A stretch of DNA of 64,000 nucleotides, taken from contig JAPEUQ010000002.1 of assembly GCA_027946365.1 (NCBI GenBank), forward strand, positions 3,658,001-3,722,000, given 5' to 3'. Under the pieces are notes generated by a model, which saw only the letters and a list, made by a program, of their open reading frames with translations, did not search any database and was not told the origin of the DNA. The DNA is from Kalmusia sp. IMI 367209 (Eukaryota; Ascomycota; Dothideomycetes; Pleosporales; Didymosphaeriaceae). Numbering within the stretch: position 1 is the stretch's first letter; every line of letters starts with the position of its first letter. The position numbers and the translations under genes were made by a program. Shown here piece by piece: positions 10,609-21,783 of the stretch.

Positions 10609-11964
10609 CTATGACAACTCGCTCGGGGGACCGTAATCCCAGATCCGACTGCTGTCATACGACTCTCTCTCCTCCTTGCGCGCACTTTCATCCTTGCCTC
10701 TCTCGAAAGCATCCTTCCTCTTCGACTCTAACCATCCGTCGATCTCTGGAATTATCTTAGTCAAGCTTTCCATCCTGCTCTTCTCTTCGTCCGTGATCCC
10801 TGGCGTCTTGCCTTCTTCTTTCGCCTTATCCACTTTTGTTGTGATTGCGTCCAGCTCGGCGAAGAGAGTGTTGCGCTGTTTCTGCTTCTCTTCATACTCT
10901 TCGTATTTTTGCCGTCCGCCGAAGCATATACTGTAGCCATCGCAGTAGCACGTGTTTTGTGGGGGACAGTAGACTTCATGGCCGGTAAAGATGTAGTGCC
11001 AGATGTATTCGAAAATGCGGCCCGAATAAGCGTCAGCCATGCCTGTGTTCAACAACCACTTCCGGTAGTGCAGCAATCGTTCCATGGGCACCTGGCGAAT
11101 CCTCTCCCTACTGACAGCAAATTGCGCACAGCAAACGCCAGACAAGGACGAAGGTATGGCTGCGCCAGGGTGTATCTCCTCCCATATGCTCTTGCGCCAG
11201 TATATCTCCTCGGGTTTGTTGAAGAAGTCGAAGTCGCCACCAGGCCTGTCCATGTGTATCCAGTCCGGACACCCAGGCTCGTGGTGACATCGCACGTTCA
11301 TATATCCCAATCTCGCGACCCGATCGTGGTTCAGCCTCTTGAGCATGCCCAACGCGTCCTGCATTACCAGATTATTGTTGTGCCATGCATGCCGATGCGC
11401 ATGCATGAAAACAACAGTATCGGGCAGATCATCGTAGTGGTCGATCATGTACGAGAGGTAGACCTAGCAAGACCATCAGATCAGCCGTCTCCTTCCTGTT
11501 TCGGGCATGTGGGGGAAGGATTCTCGTATCCAACCACGTACCATGGCCTCTCTGCCCTTGTTTTTTGGTATTTTGTACTGCGCATTCGGATTGTCTACTT
11601 CGTACACCACCACCGTTGCCTCGGGCACCTCCCCTTGCAGCCATCTGAGGTCCTCTTTCTTCGTCTTTGGGACGACAATGGCCCAGGTATAGTTTTCGCC
11701 GGGCGGCTTCGCTTCGCCGTCCTTGAAGCGCAACGGGATGCCGAAATCAAGCGGGTCGCCGCGCAGCGAAGAAGACGAGCTCGGCCTGGACGTGCCTTTT
11801 CCGAAGTGCAGCGGCGGATACGGTGCGCTATCGAGGCGCAGATAGCTCCATGCCAGAATGAACAGGGCAAGGAGGAAGACGAGCGAGACGAGACGAGGCG
11901 GTCCAGCCAGCATGATGCGCGACGACCAGCAGCTGTTGTAATCACCTTCAAGGGTGCCTGACAA
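10609..11964 (-). CDS. DUF3431 protein, predicted type II membrane protein
   Basis: Fungal family of unknown reaction. Exon 1 is 11964-11542, intron 11541-11464 (GTACGT donor, 78 bases), exon 2 is 11463-10609, giving 424 residues; an alternative ATG at 11913 gives 407. A single hydrophobic segment (LVSLVFLLALFILAWSYL) near residue 30 suggests a signal anchor, with the rest in the secretory lumen. The DUF3431 signature follows: WAIVVPK, then REAMVYLSYMIDHYDDLPD across the splice, VVFMHAHRHAWHNN, and a Cys-rich stretch ending YCDGYSICFGG. The C-terminal 80 residues are a charged, probably helical tail. The protein is complete in length and motif order. Confidence 0.85.
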
Positions 11965-12750
11965 AGTGAAGAGATCTCATGGCCGCTGCGAGGGTGGACA
12001 AAAGACAGTGGGACGACACGGTTCTGGTAGTTTCAGGGACGACTCAACGAGCGAGTGCCAGTGGGGTGGTTTCCGGTCCAAGGGTGCTCGGGGAGGAATG
12101 ATGGGGCTAGTGACGCGTTTCACTTTGGGAGCTTTGCTGCAACCAGTTTAGATTGCGTTTAAACACACGCAATCTACGTGATGACTTCCACCCACGGTGA
12201 TAAACCTTCAACAGGTTGTTATCCTCCCAGGCGATACTTTGCATCATTTGCATTATAGGTTAGTGACATCAGCGAAAACCCTCCAGCCTTATTATTTGCA
12301 AAGACAGTACCATGGCCCAAGTTTGGTTTGGTGCGCCGCCATGTAAACCGTGTTCCGGCTCAACACTCCATGTATGACATCAATTGGTGCGAGGTCCAGT
12401 CAGGATCGCATACCACGCAGACATCATCCAATTGAGCAGCATTCCTGCGGCGAAGATCAATGTTGAACAAACGTTGTGGTTCAAAACGCCTGTGCTACAT
12501 ATGAATCTTGATAAAGATGCAATACCATCAGGTAGCGAGATGCTTGCTTCGAACAAATATCACTAGTGGGAAAGTCAAAGAGCCATATGCACCAAGCTAT
12601 TCCATATACATAACATACGCGCGGAAACGTCTATAATACTGTTCGGTGATTGTACCTGGTGATGCAAGCCACAAGGTTCCTCGGCAGCTCAAGCAAGTCG
12701 TTGGTGTTCAGGTATGCGTATTTGCAGATCAAGGATAACGAATCTGCGGA
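11965..12750. other. Intergenic
   Basis: About 790 bases upstream of the DUF3431 gene and downstream of the next minus-strand gene. It is moderately AT-rich towards 12.3-12.7 kb. No conserved reading frame or repeat was seen. Confidence 0.5.
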
Positions 12751-13636
12751 TTATCGTTCCCAATCCGACTTGGCACTCTCATTTTCCACCTTCTCTTCTT
12801 TCTCCTTCAATCTTTCTGCGAATTCAGCGGCACTATGAGCAGCACGGCCTACGATCGATCTATTCTTACGACCACAACACAAGCTAGCCTCTGACGAACT
12901 GCAATCCCCTCCAGATTCTGCTGTCCCCCCAGTAACTACAGGATTTTGTCCCACCCCGTTAGCCTTTGGTGTTCCTTCTGGAGTGGATGGAAGGGATTTT
13001 GAAAAATACCCGCTACTTCGCTGCGTTTGCGGTCCAGTCGAGGAAGTGCCAGTGGCATCGCAGGGCGACACACTATGGACAAAAGGCCGAGGGCCGCGTC
13101 TTGTATTGAATGGCTCGAAGTCCATTGTGCTCATCAAAGTGCGCGACTTTTGCGTTAGCGACTTGTTCGTGGCGGTACACTGTCCTCGTGTTCTATTGTG
13201 GTGAGACGCTTGACTGTCAGCCGATGCTGAAATACGTCGAATCTCCGGTATACCATATGAATAAGCAATTGGGCTGCCGATAGTCGGATTAGAACTGTTT
13301 CTTCTCAATCTTGGTATGGCTGCCTGATGTTTCGACTTTTGAGCTGGCTTATCTTGATTGGATTGCGTACGTCGTAGTCGAATAGCTGACGGCATCTTAA
13401 GTGCAGAAGTTGAGTCCATTTTTGGGGCTGAAGACGGCTGCACTGCAGAGTCTGAACGATTTGGGTCTTCAGGCGGTTCGAGTATTTGTCTCTTTCTCCT
13501 TAGAGCACCGCGCAAATATGGGAAGCGAGTTCCGCGTTCTGATACAAGCGAGTCTTATAAGCACACATCACAGACAAGGTGATATTCGTGGTCACTCACT
13601 ATTACGCACATTAGTGTGACAAGCGAGCTTCAACAT
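12751..13636 (-). CDS. Disordered basic Ser-rich protein, unknown function
   Basis: Not recognised. Exon 1 is 13636-13600 (MLKLACHTNVRN), intron 13599-13554 (GTGAGT donor, TATAAG acceptor, 46 bases), exon 2 is 13553-12751; the phases agree and give 279 residues. The protein is rich in Ser, Arg and Thr-Pro, with KMPSAIRLRRTQSNQ and IPRLRRNSSNP segments that look like kinase targets. It ends in a short charged helix (AEFAERLKEKEEKVE). No signal peptide or membrane segment is present. The upstream neighbour runs on the same strand. Low complexity makes the function unguessable; the open frame of over 800 bases supports it as real. Confidence 0.55.
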
Positions 13637-13711
13637 GACTCTAGCATAAGGTGGTAAAGTCGCCGAAGCACTTGTTGTGGATGAACTACGGCTGTCGTTC
13701 TGGCCGTCATT

Positions 13712-14597
13712 CTATTGGCTTGCTCTCTCCGCATATCCATCAACATCGAATTTCTGACTATGTTGCTCATGCTCCTTGCGTAGCGCCTCCACTAGACGTA
13801 TTATTACGATGATTATCTGCACACTGACAACGTTTCAGGAAACTCACACTTTCGCCGTTGTGAGATAGCGTCTGCGACTTCCTCTTCCAAAGATGAGCCA
13901 CTATAGAGCCCCGGCCATGAAGAAGTCTCGGAATTTTCCCTGGCATGGTGCCCTGCAGCGGGAGAAAGACGATAACATGTGTGCAATCGCAACCTGAAAG
14001 GAAATGTATGATGAGCGCATATATCAACAAACTTGCGTGCCATACTATCACTCACGCGGTTATGGTCCTGCTGTCCATCCTTTGTTGACTGAGAGGAAGG
14101 TTGTCTGCACTTGTCTTTGGTAAGATAGTATGACAGGAGGCTAGTAGCTGAATGGCAATGAATTCTACGACGAGATGGAAGGTTTCGGCTTCAGGGAGGT
14201 CCGTGATGGCACCAATATAGGTTGGATCAAGTGGCGTTATTATCCGCCTGGGTGACGGCAAGGCCTGTTCTTATGTAAGAAAGCTTCTTGGAAGAATAGG
14301 TGGAGAATGAATGCTGACCTCTCGTGATGTCCGTGAAAGTCGCCAAGACGTGTCGCGCTCCTGCTGTTCTAAGAAATCCATCACGTCCGCTGTTGTGATG
14401 TCCTGGTCACCCAGTGCGTCATTGTTGATACCATGATCTTCCCAATCATCATTACAAATCCGTCGAAAGAGTTCTGATTGTCCGAAGAGAAGTTGAAGAC
14501 ATGGAGAGGGTATGTCTGACTGCAAAGACTGTGTCGGTACGATACTGATGCTCAGACGATTTTCAGGACGCCGCCCCCGGGAAGGCGGTGATAGCAT
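13712..14597 (-). CDS. Unknown multi-exon protein (3' end uncertain)
   Basis: Not recognised. Three exons splice in phase: 14597-14319 (93 codons, MLSPPSRGRRPENR start), 14264-14056 and from 13993. The junctions are GAG|GTCAGC to AACAG|GCC and ACCGC|GTGAGT to TTTCAG|GTT. The first two exons carry acidic and hydrophobic stretches (SELFRRICNDDWEDHG; FHLVVEFIAIQLLAS). The 3' end is not settled. A consensus donor at 13847 leaves only a 31-base intron. A weaker donor upstream would join a plausible frame (LVEALRKEHEQHSQ) that stops at 13712-13714. No domain is evident, and this may be a decayed or wrongly built model. Confidence 0.35.
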
Positions 14598-14726
14598 TGG
14601 TGGTACAGAACAGCAGGTCCGTGTGAAAATGAGATTAGACGTTCATAGGAATATTATGTCGGATAGGTGACGTAGCGAGGAAAAGTCCTAGGGATACAGG
14701 TGGGCGATACGTCGCAGCGGACAAGC

Positions 14727-15530
14727 TCAAGTGCCGCCCATGACAGTGTCTTCTTCTGCCGTGCCCGAAGACGTCGCACCTTCCTTTGTAGCAATAAGTC
14801 GCGACCCGTCGGGTGTAGAGGATAGTGCCAAACGCGAGCTCTCTCCGCGTTTAGCCTTTGCCGCGTTGAGCCGACCAAGGAAACTTGAAGGCACTGGCTG
14901 AATCGTAGTGGATTGTACTTCTAGTGTAGTGTTATGGGCGGCCTGGCTAGTTCCCTCGGTAATATTGATGGGCTCATTATCGCCAGAGGTGACCCTCGTT
15001 TCGGCTGAGCGTTGCTCCTCGACCCTTGTATCGTCATCAAAAAGGTCTTCTCGCGGTCGCATTCGCGCAGCTCTAGCTACCAACTTCGCAGACCCCATTG
15101 CCAGGAGATCAACCGAAGGCAGCGAGCGCAGCGGTTCCACGACCTGCATGTCACCGGATTCTGGCTTCGCAAAGATAAGCTCAGTGCCGATGTTTCTGGT
15201 CCACTCGCAGCTGAGCAGCTGGTCATTATACATAATTAAAGGGTTTTCGGTATGGAGACCAATGATCTGAAGTTGACCGATTGAAGCGGAAGCGTCCTCG
15301 GCGTTCTGCACGGCTGAATTGCTTTCTGCCTCTCGTCGCTCTGCGTTGAGGTTTCTCAGTTTTGTCTTGAGCAGCATGGCGTGTCCTTTCTGAGCAGTAT
15401 TAGAACCTGCATGCGTGCTGGCAGGGTCTTGGGCCGGGGGAACATTGGCCAGGTCGATGGGTATGTAAAAGTCTTCGGTTTCATTGTCATCGTACTCGTA
15501 CTCCCACTCATCTTCTCCTGTATGCGCCAT
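14727..15530 (-). CDS. TFIIIC subunit, triple-barrel domain (Tfc7/Sfc7-like)
   Basis: RNA polymerase III factor TFIIIC binds the A and B boxes of tRNA genes; this small subunit carries the beta-barrel 'TFIIIC_sub6' domain. It is a single exon of 267 residues. The acidic-aromatic start DEWEYEYDDNETEDFYIPID is diagnostic, and the barrel strands follow at about 80-130 (QLQIIGLHTENPLIMYND, then LLSCEWTRNIGTELIF). The remaining half is disordered and rich in Arg, Ser and Thr. The start at 15530 sits directly before the conserved acidic motif. The length fits filamentous fungal homologues. Confidence 0.85.
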   Translation of the reverse strand: MAHTGEDEWEYEYDDNETEDFYIPIDLANVPPAQDPASTHAGSNTAQKGHAMLLKTKLRNLNAERREAESNSAVQNAEDASASIGQLQIIGLHTENPLIMYNDQLLSCEWTRNIGTELIFAKPESGDMQVVEPLRSLPSVDLLAMGSAKLVARAARMRPREDLFDDDTRVEEQRSAETRVTSGDNEPINITEGTSQAAHNTTLEVQSTTIQPVPSSFLGRLNAAKAKRGESSRLALSSTPDGSRLIATKEGATSSGTAEEDTVMGGT

Positions 15531-15872
15531 AGTGAGTTCAAAGGTAGAAAGTTTGGTTGCGAGCGATTATCTCCAGTGTGATGGAGTATTCGCGGATGAT
15601 AAAAGCTCATCGAGAACGCTAGTCTCTTATGGGTTAGCGTTTGATATCTGGCATGCAGGCGGCGCTGCGATACGTACCGCTTCACAACTTCAATCGTATG
15701 CTGTCATGGTGATGTAAAATCTAGTAAAGACTCCAAGTCGATTCATTGAGTTTCGCTCGCGTCCTTTTAGCAAATTTGTTGCCTCCACCTGCAAGAAATT
15801 GCACCAAAGAACGCAAGACGGGCCTAGATTTATGCCAGCAGTAGTTTCCAAACGAACTTCCTGAAGTCTCTA
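15531..15872. other. Short intergenic
   Basis: About 340 bases between the TFIIIC gene start and the stop of the next minus-strand gene. Nothing recognisable beyond presumed promoter and 3' UTR. Confidence 0.5.
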
Positions 15873-17124
15873 CTATTCCCACTTCACCACTCGCTCTATA
15901 ACATCTTCCTCTCGAACTCCCTCCCCCTTTAATTTATCCATCCTCTCCATTAATATCACACTAGTCTCTGGCTCAAACTTCATCGCCTCCCTCAAGTATC
16001 CAACAGCGGCGTCCAAATCCCCCATCCCTTTACACGCTGAATGCGCCCTAAAGCTCACCTTCGCCTTGCTCTTCCTCAGCGCCGTCATCGCCTGCTGCGC
16101 TTGCGCTGTCTCCGGCCGTCCCCACTCAGGCAGCGGACCCAGAAATCTAATGCCCTCCTCTGCCATCGCTCGAGCGTGTCCAAATGCTTCGTTGGACTCT
16201 CCCAACTTGCCCGTAGGAACATTCGGCATAGGCCCACCGGTAGCTTTGTTAAGTAGAATCTGTACCTGATTACCGCAGATGTTGCTGTGCATCATCCAAA
16301 GATGATGTATACCGTCAAAGGGAAGAGAAGGATCTCTTAAGCACTCCTGATGACAGTCCCACAGCATCCGTGCATAACTGGCCGCCATGGAGAACCGCCC
16401 CGCCGGACCATCCCAATCCTCGTCCGAGGACCTGGGAGTCGCGTTGTGCATTAGACTCTGTAGCTTTTGCATGTGGCCGCCTGCTGAGTATTTACCCTTG
16501 AGCGTGTCCCTCAACTTATCGGTCCAAGCTGTGTCCACGCCTTCTGTTTGGACGCCGACGTAGACAGGCCGAAGGAGGATGTCAAAGAATGGTTGGAAGA
16601 GGCGCTTCTGCGCTTCTTCCTTCTCGTATGAGAATGTGGTGAAAAGTTTGACAGAGAGGAGAGCTTGCATGGTCCAGATGTAGAATGCAGGGCTTGCCTG
16701 CACCTGCGCCATTGTCTTTACCGAACTCGCAGGGATTAGGAACGCCGCGTAACTCTCCGTGTCTTGGTCATTGTGGTACATGTAGAAATCAAGCTCCATT
16801 GCTACTGGAGCGCTGCTAGCGTTTTTGGTGATAGTTCCGTCTCGAGATCGCAGCTGCGATACGAGCGAAACGCGGGATTGGCCCCAATCTTCATCGAGAG
16901 TCTTCTGGATGAACGCTTTGTCATTGGTCTTGAGTAGAACGAGTAGCTGAGACCGCAGGAAAGAGTTCGCTTCAGCGTAGATTTGACGGCTTAAAGTAAG
17001 GAGAGTACAGAGAGGTGATGACGGTGCATTTGTGGAGCCAGGGGGTAGGTTGGAAAGTGAGGAGCGAGTCGTAAATCCGCTCACGAAGCTCAATTGGTAT
17101 ACCTGTAAAAGAAGGCACAGCCAT
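15873..17124 (-). CDS. 2EXR/F-box-like domain protein, with apparent frameshift
   Basis: A fungal protein whose N-terminus (MAVPSFTG then IPIELRERIYDSLL) resembles the F-box-like 2EXR motif. The continuation of that motif (SPLCTLLTLSRQIYAEAN) lies in a different frame, which runs open to the stop at 15873. The switch falls at the G5 run at 17041-17045 (plus strand), where removal of one base would join the two. The long frame lacks its own nearby ATG, which supports the join. The remaining 380 residues have no named domain; the last 60 look like a short helical repeat (AHSACKGMGDLDAAVGYLRE). The intended length is about 416. Function unknown; these domains often occur in large fungal families. 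Confidence 0.65.
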
Positions 17125-17404
17125 GGTGACTAGAGTCGCTTGAACATTTCTCTCATGAGAAGAGAAGAGAAGAGTTCTGACGTTTAATAACTCAGACCTA
17201 GGTTTATCAATGCGGCATAGCGCAAGGCTACAAGCACTAGCGCTACTCGATTCGGAAGCAGCCAGGCAGCCGACAGTCCGAACATTCAACGCAGAAACTC
17301 AAGCGAAGGCAGAAACGATATTATATTCTATTCCGTCCGAAGACCGCTTACTATCTAAGCGAGTCTTGAGTATTCTACATACTACACCGTATTATACACT
17401 AGCA

Positions 17405-20400
17405 CTATACCCGCCAACAACCCCCCCTTCCTATCTTCCTCTTCTTCAACCATTTGCGGCCTTCGTCTGCCCAAAATACGCAGCTTGCCACTGCGATCAG
17501 ATGGATTACGTCTACAAGACCTAGCGCTTCTGTCTGAAAGATGCTTTGCAGCGGTGGAAAGTAGATGACCATCAGTTGTCCAATGAGACTGCCAGCTACG
17601 GCATAATTGAACATCTTGTTGCCAAAAACTTGGATCTCTCCTGCAAGCACAGATTTGCTTTCCGAGCGACAAGTGAGAGCGTTGAACATATCAAAGAGCA
17701 CGAAGCAGGTGAAGGTCATCGTTGTGTCGCGGGCTGTGATCTCACCGTCCACGCTCATTTCGCGGTAATATGTCATAAGGGTGCCAAGCATGATAATAGA
17801 TGCAGATTGCAAGACACGCTGGAGGAGGGCGCGCGTTAAGACTCGAGCGGTACGGGAGCGAGGAGGGCGCGACATGACGGCCGGATCTACAGGTTCGACG
17901 CCAAGCGACTGGGCGGGTGGTCCGTCCATGAGGATATCTACATCACATTAGTATATCATAGTGGTGATGAACGAAGGAAAACATACTTATCCAAAGGATT
18001 TGCATAGCATTGAGCGGGTTTTGGAAACCGAGGAAAGTGCTCAGAAGAACCAAGCTGAGTGCTGCAGCAGAGGTGCTGAGTTGGAATGTAATGAAGTTTT
18101 GAATGTTGTAGAAGATGCCTTTTCCTTCTTCGATAGCATTAAGAATAGTCGAGAAGTTGTCGTCTGTAAGAATCATATCCGCAGCTTCTTTTGCAACGTC
18201 CGTGCCTAGGCGTCCCATGGAAATGCCTATGTCTGCCTTTTTCAGCGCTGGGGCATCGTTGACGCCATCACCAGTCATTGCCACAACATCTCCACGCGCC
18301 TGTAATGCACGAACGATCTTCATCTTGTGCTCGGGACTGGTGCGTGCGAAAATCGATGTTGTGGCGATTGCTTGTGAGAGCTCTTCCTCACTCATTTGGT
18401 CCAATTCATCGCCTCGTAGTACAGATCGGCCAATCGACGAGTTCATGCTGATAGGCATGCCGAGCTTTTTACCAATAGCAACTGCCGTAGTCTCCGCATC
18501 TCCCGTGATCATGATGACTTTGACCTTGCCTGCCATTAATCGCCGTATAGCCTTCTCTACGCCCTTCCTTGGAGGGTCGTTCATGCCAACAAGCCCGGCA
18601 AACACCAAGCCTCGATAGTGCTCGTCATCTCCTAAAGCTGAAGCCCCGGATGGGGCCGGTGATGCGGTTCCACTAGTGCCTTTGCGGCCGGACCTTGGTG
18701 AACCGCTTGCAAAACCAAGCACCCTAAGGCCATCTAGAGCCATCGCATCCGCGGCTTTGATCGCGTCCTGTTTTCGACCTTGGTCCAGTGGCACCTCCTG
18801 CCCGTGGGCATTCACATACGTATCACAACGGTCGAGTACTTTCTCCAAAGCGCCTTTGATATACGCAACATCCGGACCAGGTGCGAGGTCTATTCCTGAG
18901 CTCCCACTGATGACAACACCCATCCATTTCCGTTCAGAACTGAATGGCGTCTCATACAAACGAGCACCGATCCTATCTCTTACATCATCTTCGCCAAAGG
19001 CATCCAGGAGATCCAAGAGAGCAACGTCAGTTGGCTGCCCCACCCATCGACTCTTCACGCCAGAAACGTCGTCACCGATCGTGGATGATAGGACAGCGGC
19101 AGTGGACGCTGCTTGTGTGCCCAAAAGCCGTGCGTTGTTGACGATGTTGCCTATGCGCAGGATGTTGCGAGTAGGAGAGTCTAAAGCATCCGAATCGTGC
19201 TTCTTCTTCACGTCTATTGGCGAGAGCTCATCGAAATGCCAAATTTTCGTGACTGTCATATGGTTCGTTGTCAAAGTGCCTAGCATATAGTCAGCGAGAG
19301 TTTGAATACTACCTTCCACATAATCATACCTGTTTTGTCGCTGCAGACAACATTGACCGAAGCTAACGTTTCAACGCTTGGCAGACGCCGCACGATAGCA
19401 TCTCGCTTCGACATGCGGAGGACACCTAGGGCGAGTGTTACAGTAACGATGATGGGTAGGCCTTCCGGAATAGCGGCAACAGCAAGAGAAACGCCAATCT
19501 GAAACATTTCTAAGAACTCCCAGCCTCTCCAGAAACCTAGAAGGATAATGAAGGCAATGACACCGAATGACATGTAGCTTAGCTCTTTCCCAAGCCTGTC
19601 CATTGAAAGTTGTAGTGGAGTACGAGGGCTTTCGATCTCTTGGAGAGAGGCAGAGATGGCTCCAAATTCAGTATTTCCCCCAGTGCCAATCACGAGTCCT
19701 TGTCCGTAGCCAGAGCGGACCAAAGTGCCCATGAAAGCAATGTTCTTCTGATCATTGAGTCGAATATCAGCACCAACTGTTCCAGCAGCAGGGGACGCAT
19801 AAAAAGGTGATGCAGGCCTTTGTATGCCCGTTGGGGCATCGATGGTATCTGGCACCTTCGGTACCGGCTCATTTTCGCCCGTCAGATTCGACTCATCGAT
19901 CGTGAGATCGGCCGCGTGGGTAATCCTGATATCTGCAGGAATGCGGTCGCCAGTGTGGAACAGCACCAGATCGCCCGGCACCAACAGCGTCGCGGATATG
20001 GTGTTCGAGCGGCCCTCTGCAGCTTCTAGTGATGCTGGTGTATCCTTAATATCGTCCAACTCTATATCCTCAGCGCCTGGTCCGTTCAGCGTTCGACCGC
20101 TTCGTGGCTGCTCTACTCCGGCGCGAATAACATGAGCAGAATGAGGAACAAGCTGATTCAATGCCTCAAGTGACTTCTCCGAACGATATTCTTGCACGAA
20201 TCCCACTGTAACCACAATGGTAACAGCAGCCGCTATGCTGACGGCATCGTCTAAATTGCCCATGATCAAAGATACAGCCGCTGAACCGAGCAACAGCAAT
20301 ATCAACGTTTCTTTGAATTGTTTGAGGAAGCGGAGCCAGAGTGGCTCAGGATCTTCGTGGGGCAGCTCGTTGAGCCCATGGGTGTGTATTCGCGCCGACG

Positions 20401-20727
20401 CGCCAGACGATGAGAGGCCGCGTGTCACAGACGTATCGAGCTTTCGCGCAGTTTCATGGGATGACAGAAGGGAGTATTGCGAGGTTATTGACTAAAATGT
20501 CTTCTGTTAGTGGTGGGTGTATAGAGAGAGAAAGAGACAGTGCAAGCAACGTCATGCGCAATGGTAACAGGACAGCCTACCGAAGGTGTCGCTCGTCGCT
20601 GTGGCGGCTCTGGGGGCTGCAGCAAGGGCGTTGCTGCGCGAGAGATCTTATCTGGTCCATTGGACGTGTTGTATAGTGGCAGCGACGGCGTAGAGGCTCT
20701 AGACATGTTTGCATGGCCGAAGGCCAC
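17405..20727 (-). CDS. PMR1: Golgi Ca2+/Mn2+-transporting P-type ATPase
   Basis: Pumps Ca2+ and Mn2+ into the Golgi, needed for glycosylation and secretion (P2A type, SPCA). Four exons: 20727-20581, 20491-19330, 19279-17987 and 17937-17405, all junctions in phase, 1044 residues (yeast Pmr1 950). The N-terminus is disordered; an alternative ATG at 20706 is possible. Visible motifs: actuator LTGENEPV (TGE), [15 protein letters not shown] in M4, the phosphorylation motif CSDKTGTLTTN with Asp434 split by an intron, and the hinge [18 protein letters not shown]. The C-terminal membrane helices end in a basic tail (KWLKKRKIG). The M6 segment [20 protein letters not shown] spans the last splice. It is divergent from RAD21. 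Confidence 0.96.
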
Positions 20728-21783
20728 TGTTGCGCGGCGCTCTGAGCGGAGGCCGAGAAAGAGGTAGGGACAGCAACAGGGACACTGTAAGATGCGTGGA
20801 TTATCTCATGGGTCCCGGAAAACGATACGGCAAGCGACGAACAGTGGCGAGAGCGAGAGGAGGACAGCGAAGTGTCAAGTTCTTTGAGGGGCAAGCTGGA
20901 TCGATCTGGCTTGATGAATTAAAACGCAGGCTAGACACGACCCGAGCGCCTCAGATGGATGACCGGGGGTCCAATTCCTGTTCCCGCAGTTTCACGAATA
21001 GTGGCGCGTTTGGGACCTTTCACAGAGTCATGTGGCCGTTCCTAATCGGCTCTTTATCTGCACGCGGTTCTCCACGAAATGGTTGTCTTGGATGTCTTCG
21101 TCGCCGGCGCGGATCATGTCTTGGCACGGCCAAGCGGGTGCTGCGTCTACCATATCCAGTGACTCCGTGCCTCCTTGATGACAGACAATTAAAAAACTTT
21201 CTGAGGTAATTCATTTGTTTCCGACGACTCAATTCTCGTCTCCTACCTAAATTCCGACGTGGAAAGGACGTACGTGGGTATGTGATGGAGCACAGCATGG
21301 AAACGGCCCAGCAGCCTATTGATTCTGTATAATAGCCCACCATGGTATTGTACATCCTATAGTTACATGCTACATAGAACATCCGGGTAGAGAACAATGG
21401 AAATGTGCGATTTCTGATATGGAGTATTGTGAAGGGAAGAAGAAGAATTTCTTGTTCCTACACGACCACGGCTACCTAGGATCTCCAAATTACGTAACCC
21501 GAAGGACGTGCCAGCCCCCAGCCATCCCATCGGTGCCAGCCTCAACCTTGGACTCGCCTATCGTCAACACCCGCGCACCCCATCCCCATTCCCTCCACCG
21601 CCATACACCCTCGCTGCTATTGTGAGAACACCGCGCGCGCTCGGCGCTTTCACTTACGCCGCCCGCGCACGCAAAAAACACGTCGCCAGAACCTGACCGC
21701 TGACGCGCCGCCATCAAAACAAACCCGCTCGACGCGCCTACATCTCCGGAACCGCAACTCAGCTCTCAATCACCGTCGCCATC
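20728..21783. promoter_or_regulatory. Divergent intergenic region PMR1/RAD21
   Basis: About 1.06 kb between the two divergent starts, so it must hold both promoters. The 300 bases before RAD21 are pyrimidine- and CG-rich (21540-21780). No specific binding site was called with confidence. Confidence 0.6.

Noticed and set aside
13817..13847. A consensus-looking donor and acceptor 31 bases apart in the unknown gene at 13.7-14.6 kb
   Set aside because: Too short to be a functional fungal intron; the 3' end of that model was left open.
17943..19319. Treating the P-type ATPase reading frames as several separate genes
   Set aside because: Four exons join in phase through DKTGTLTTN and [14 protein letters not shown] into one standard PMR1 protein.
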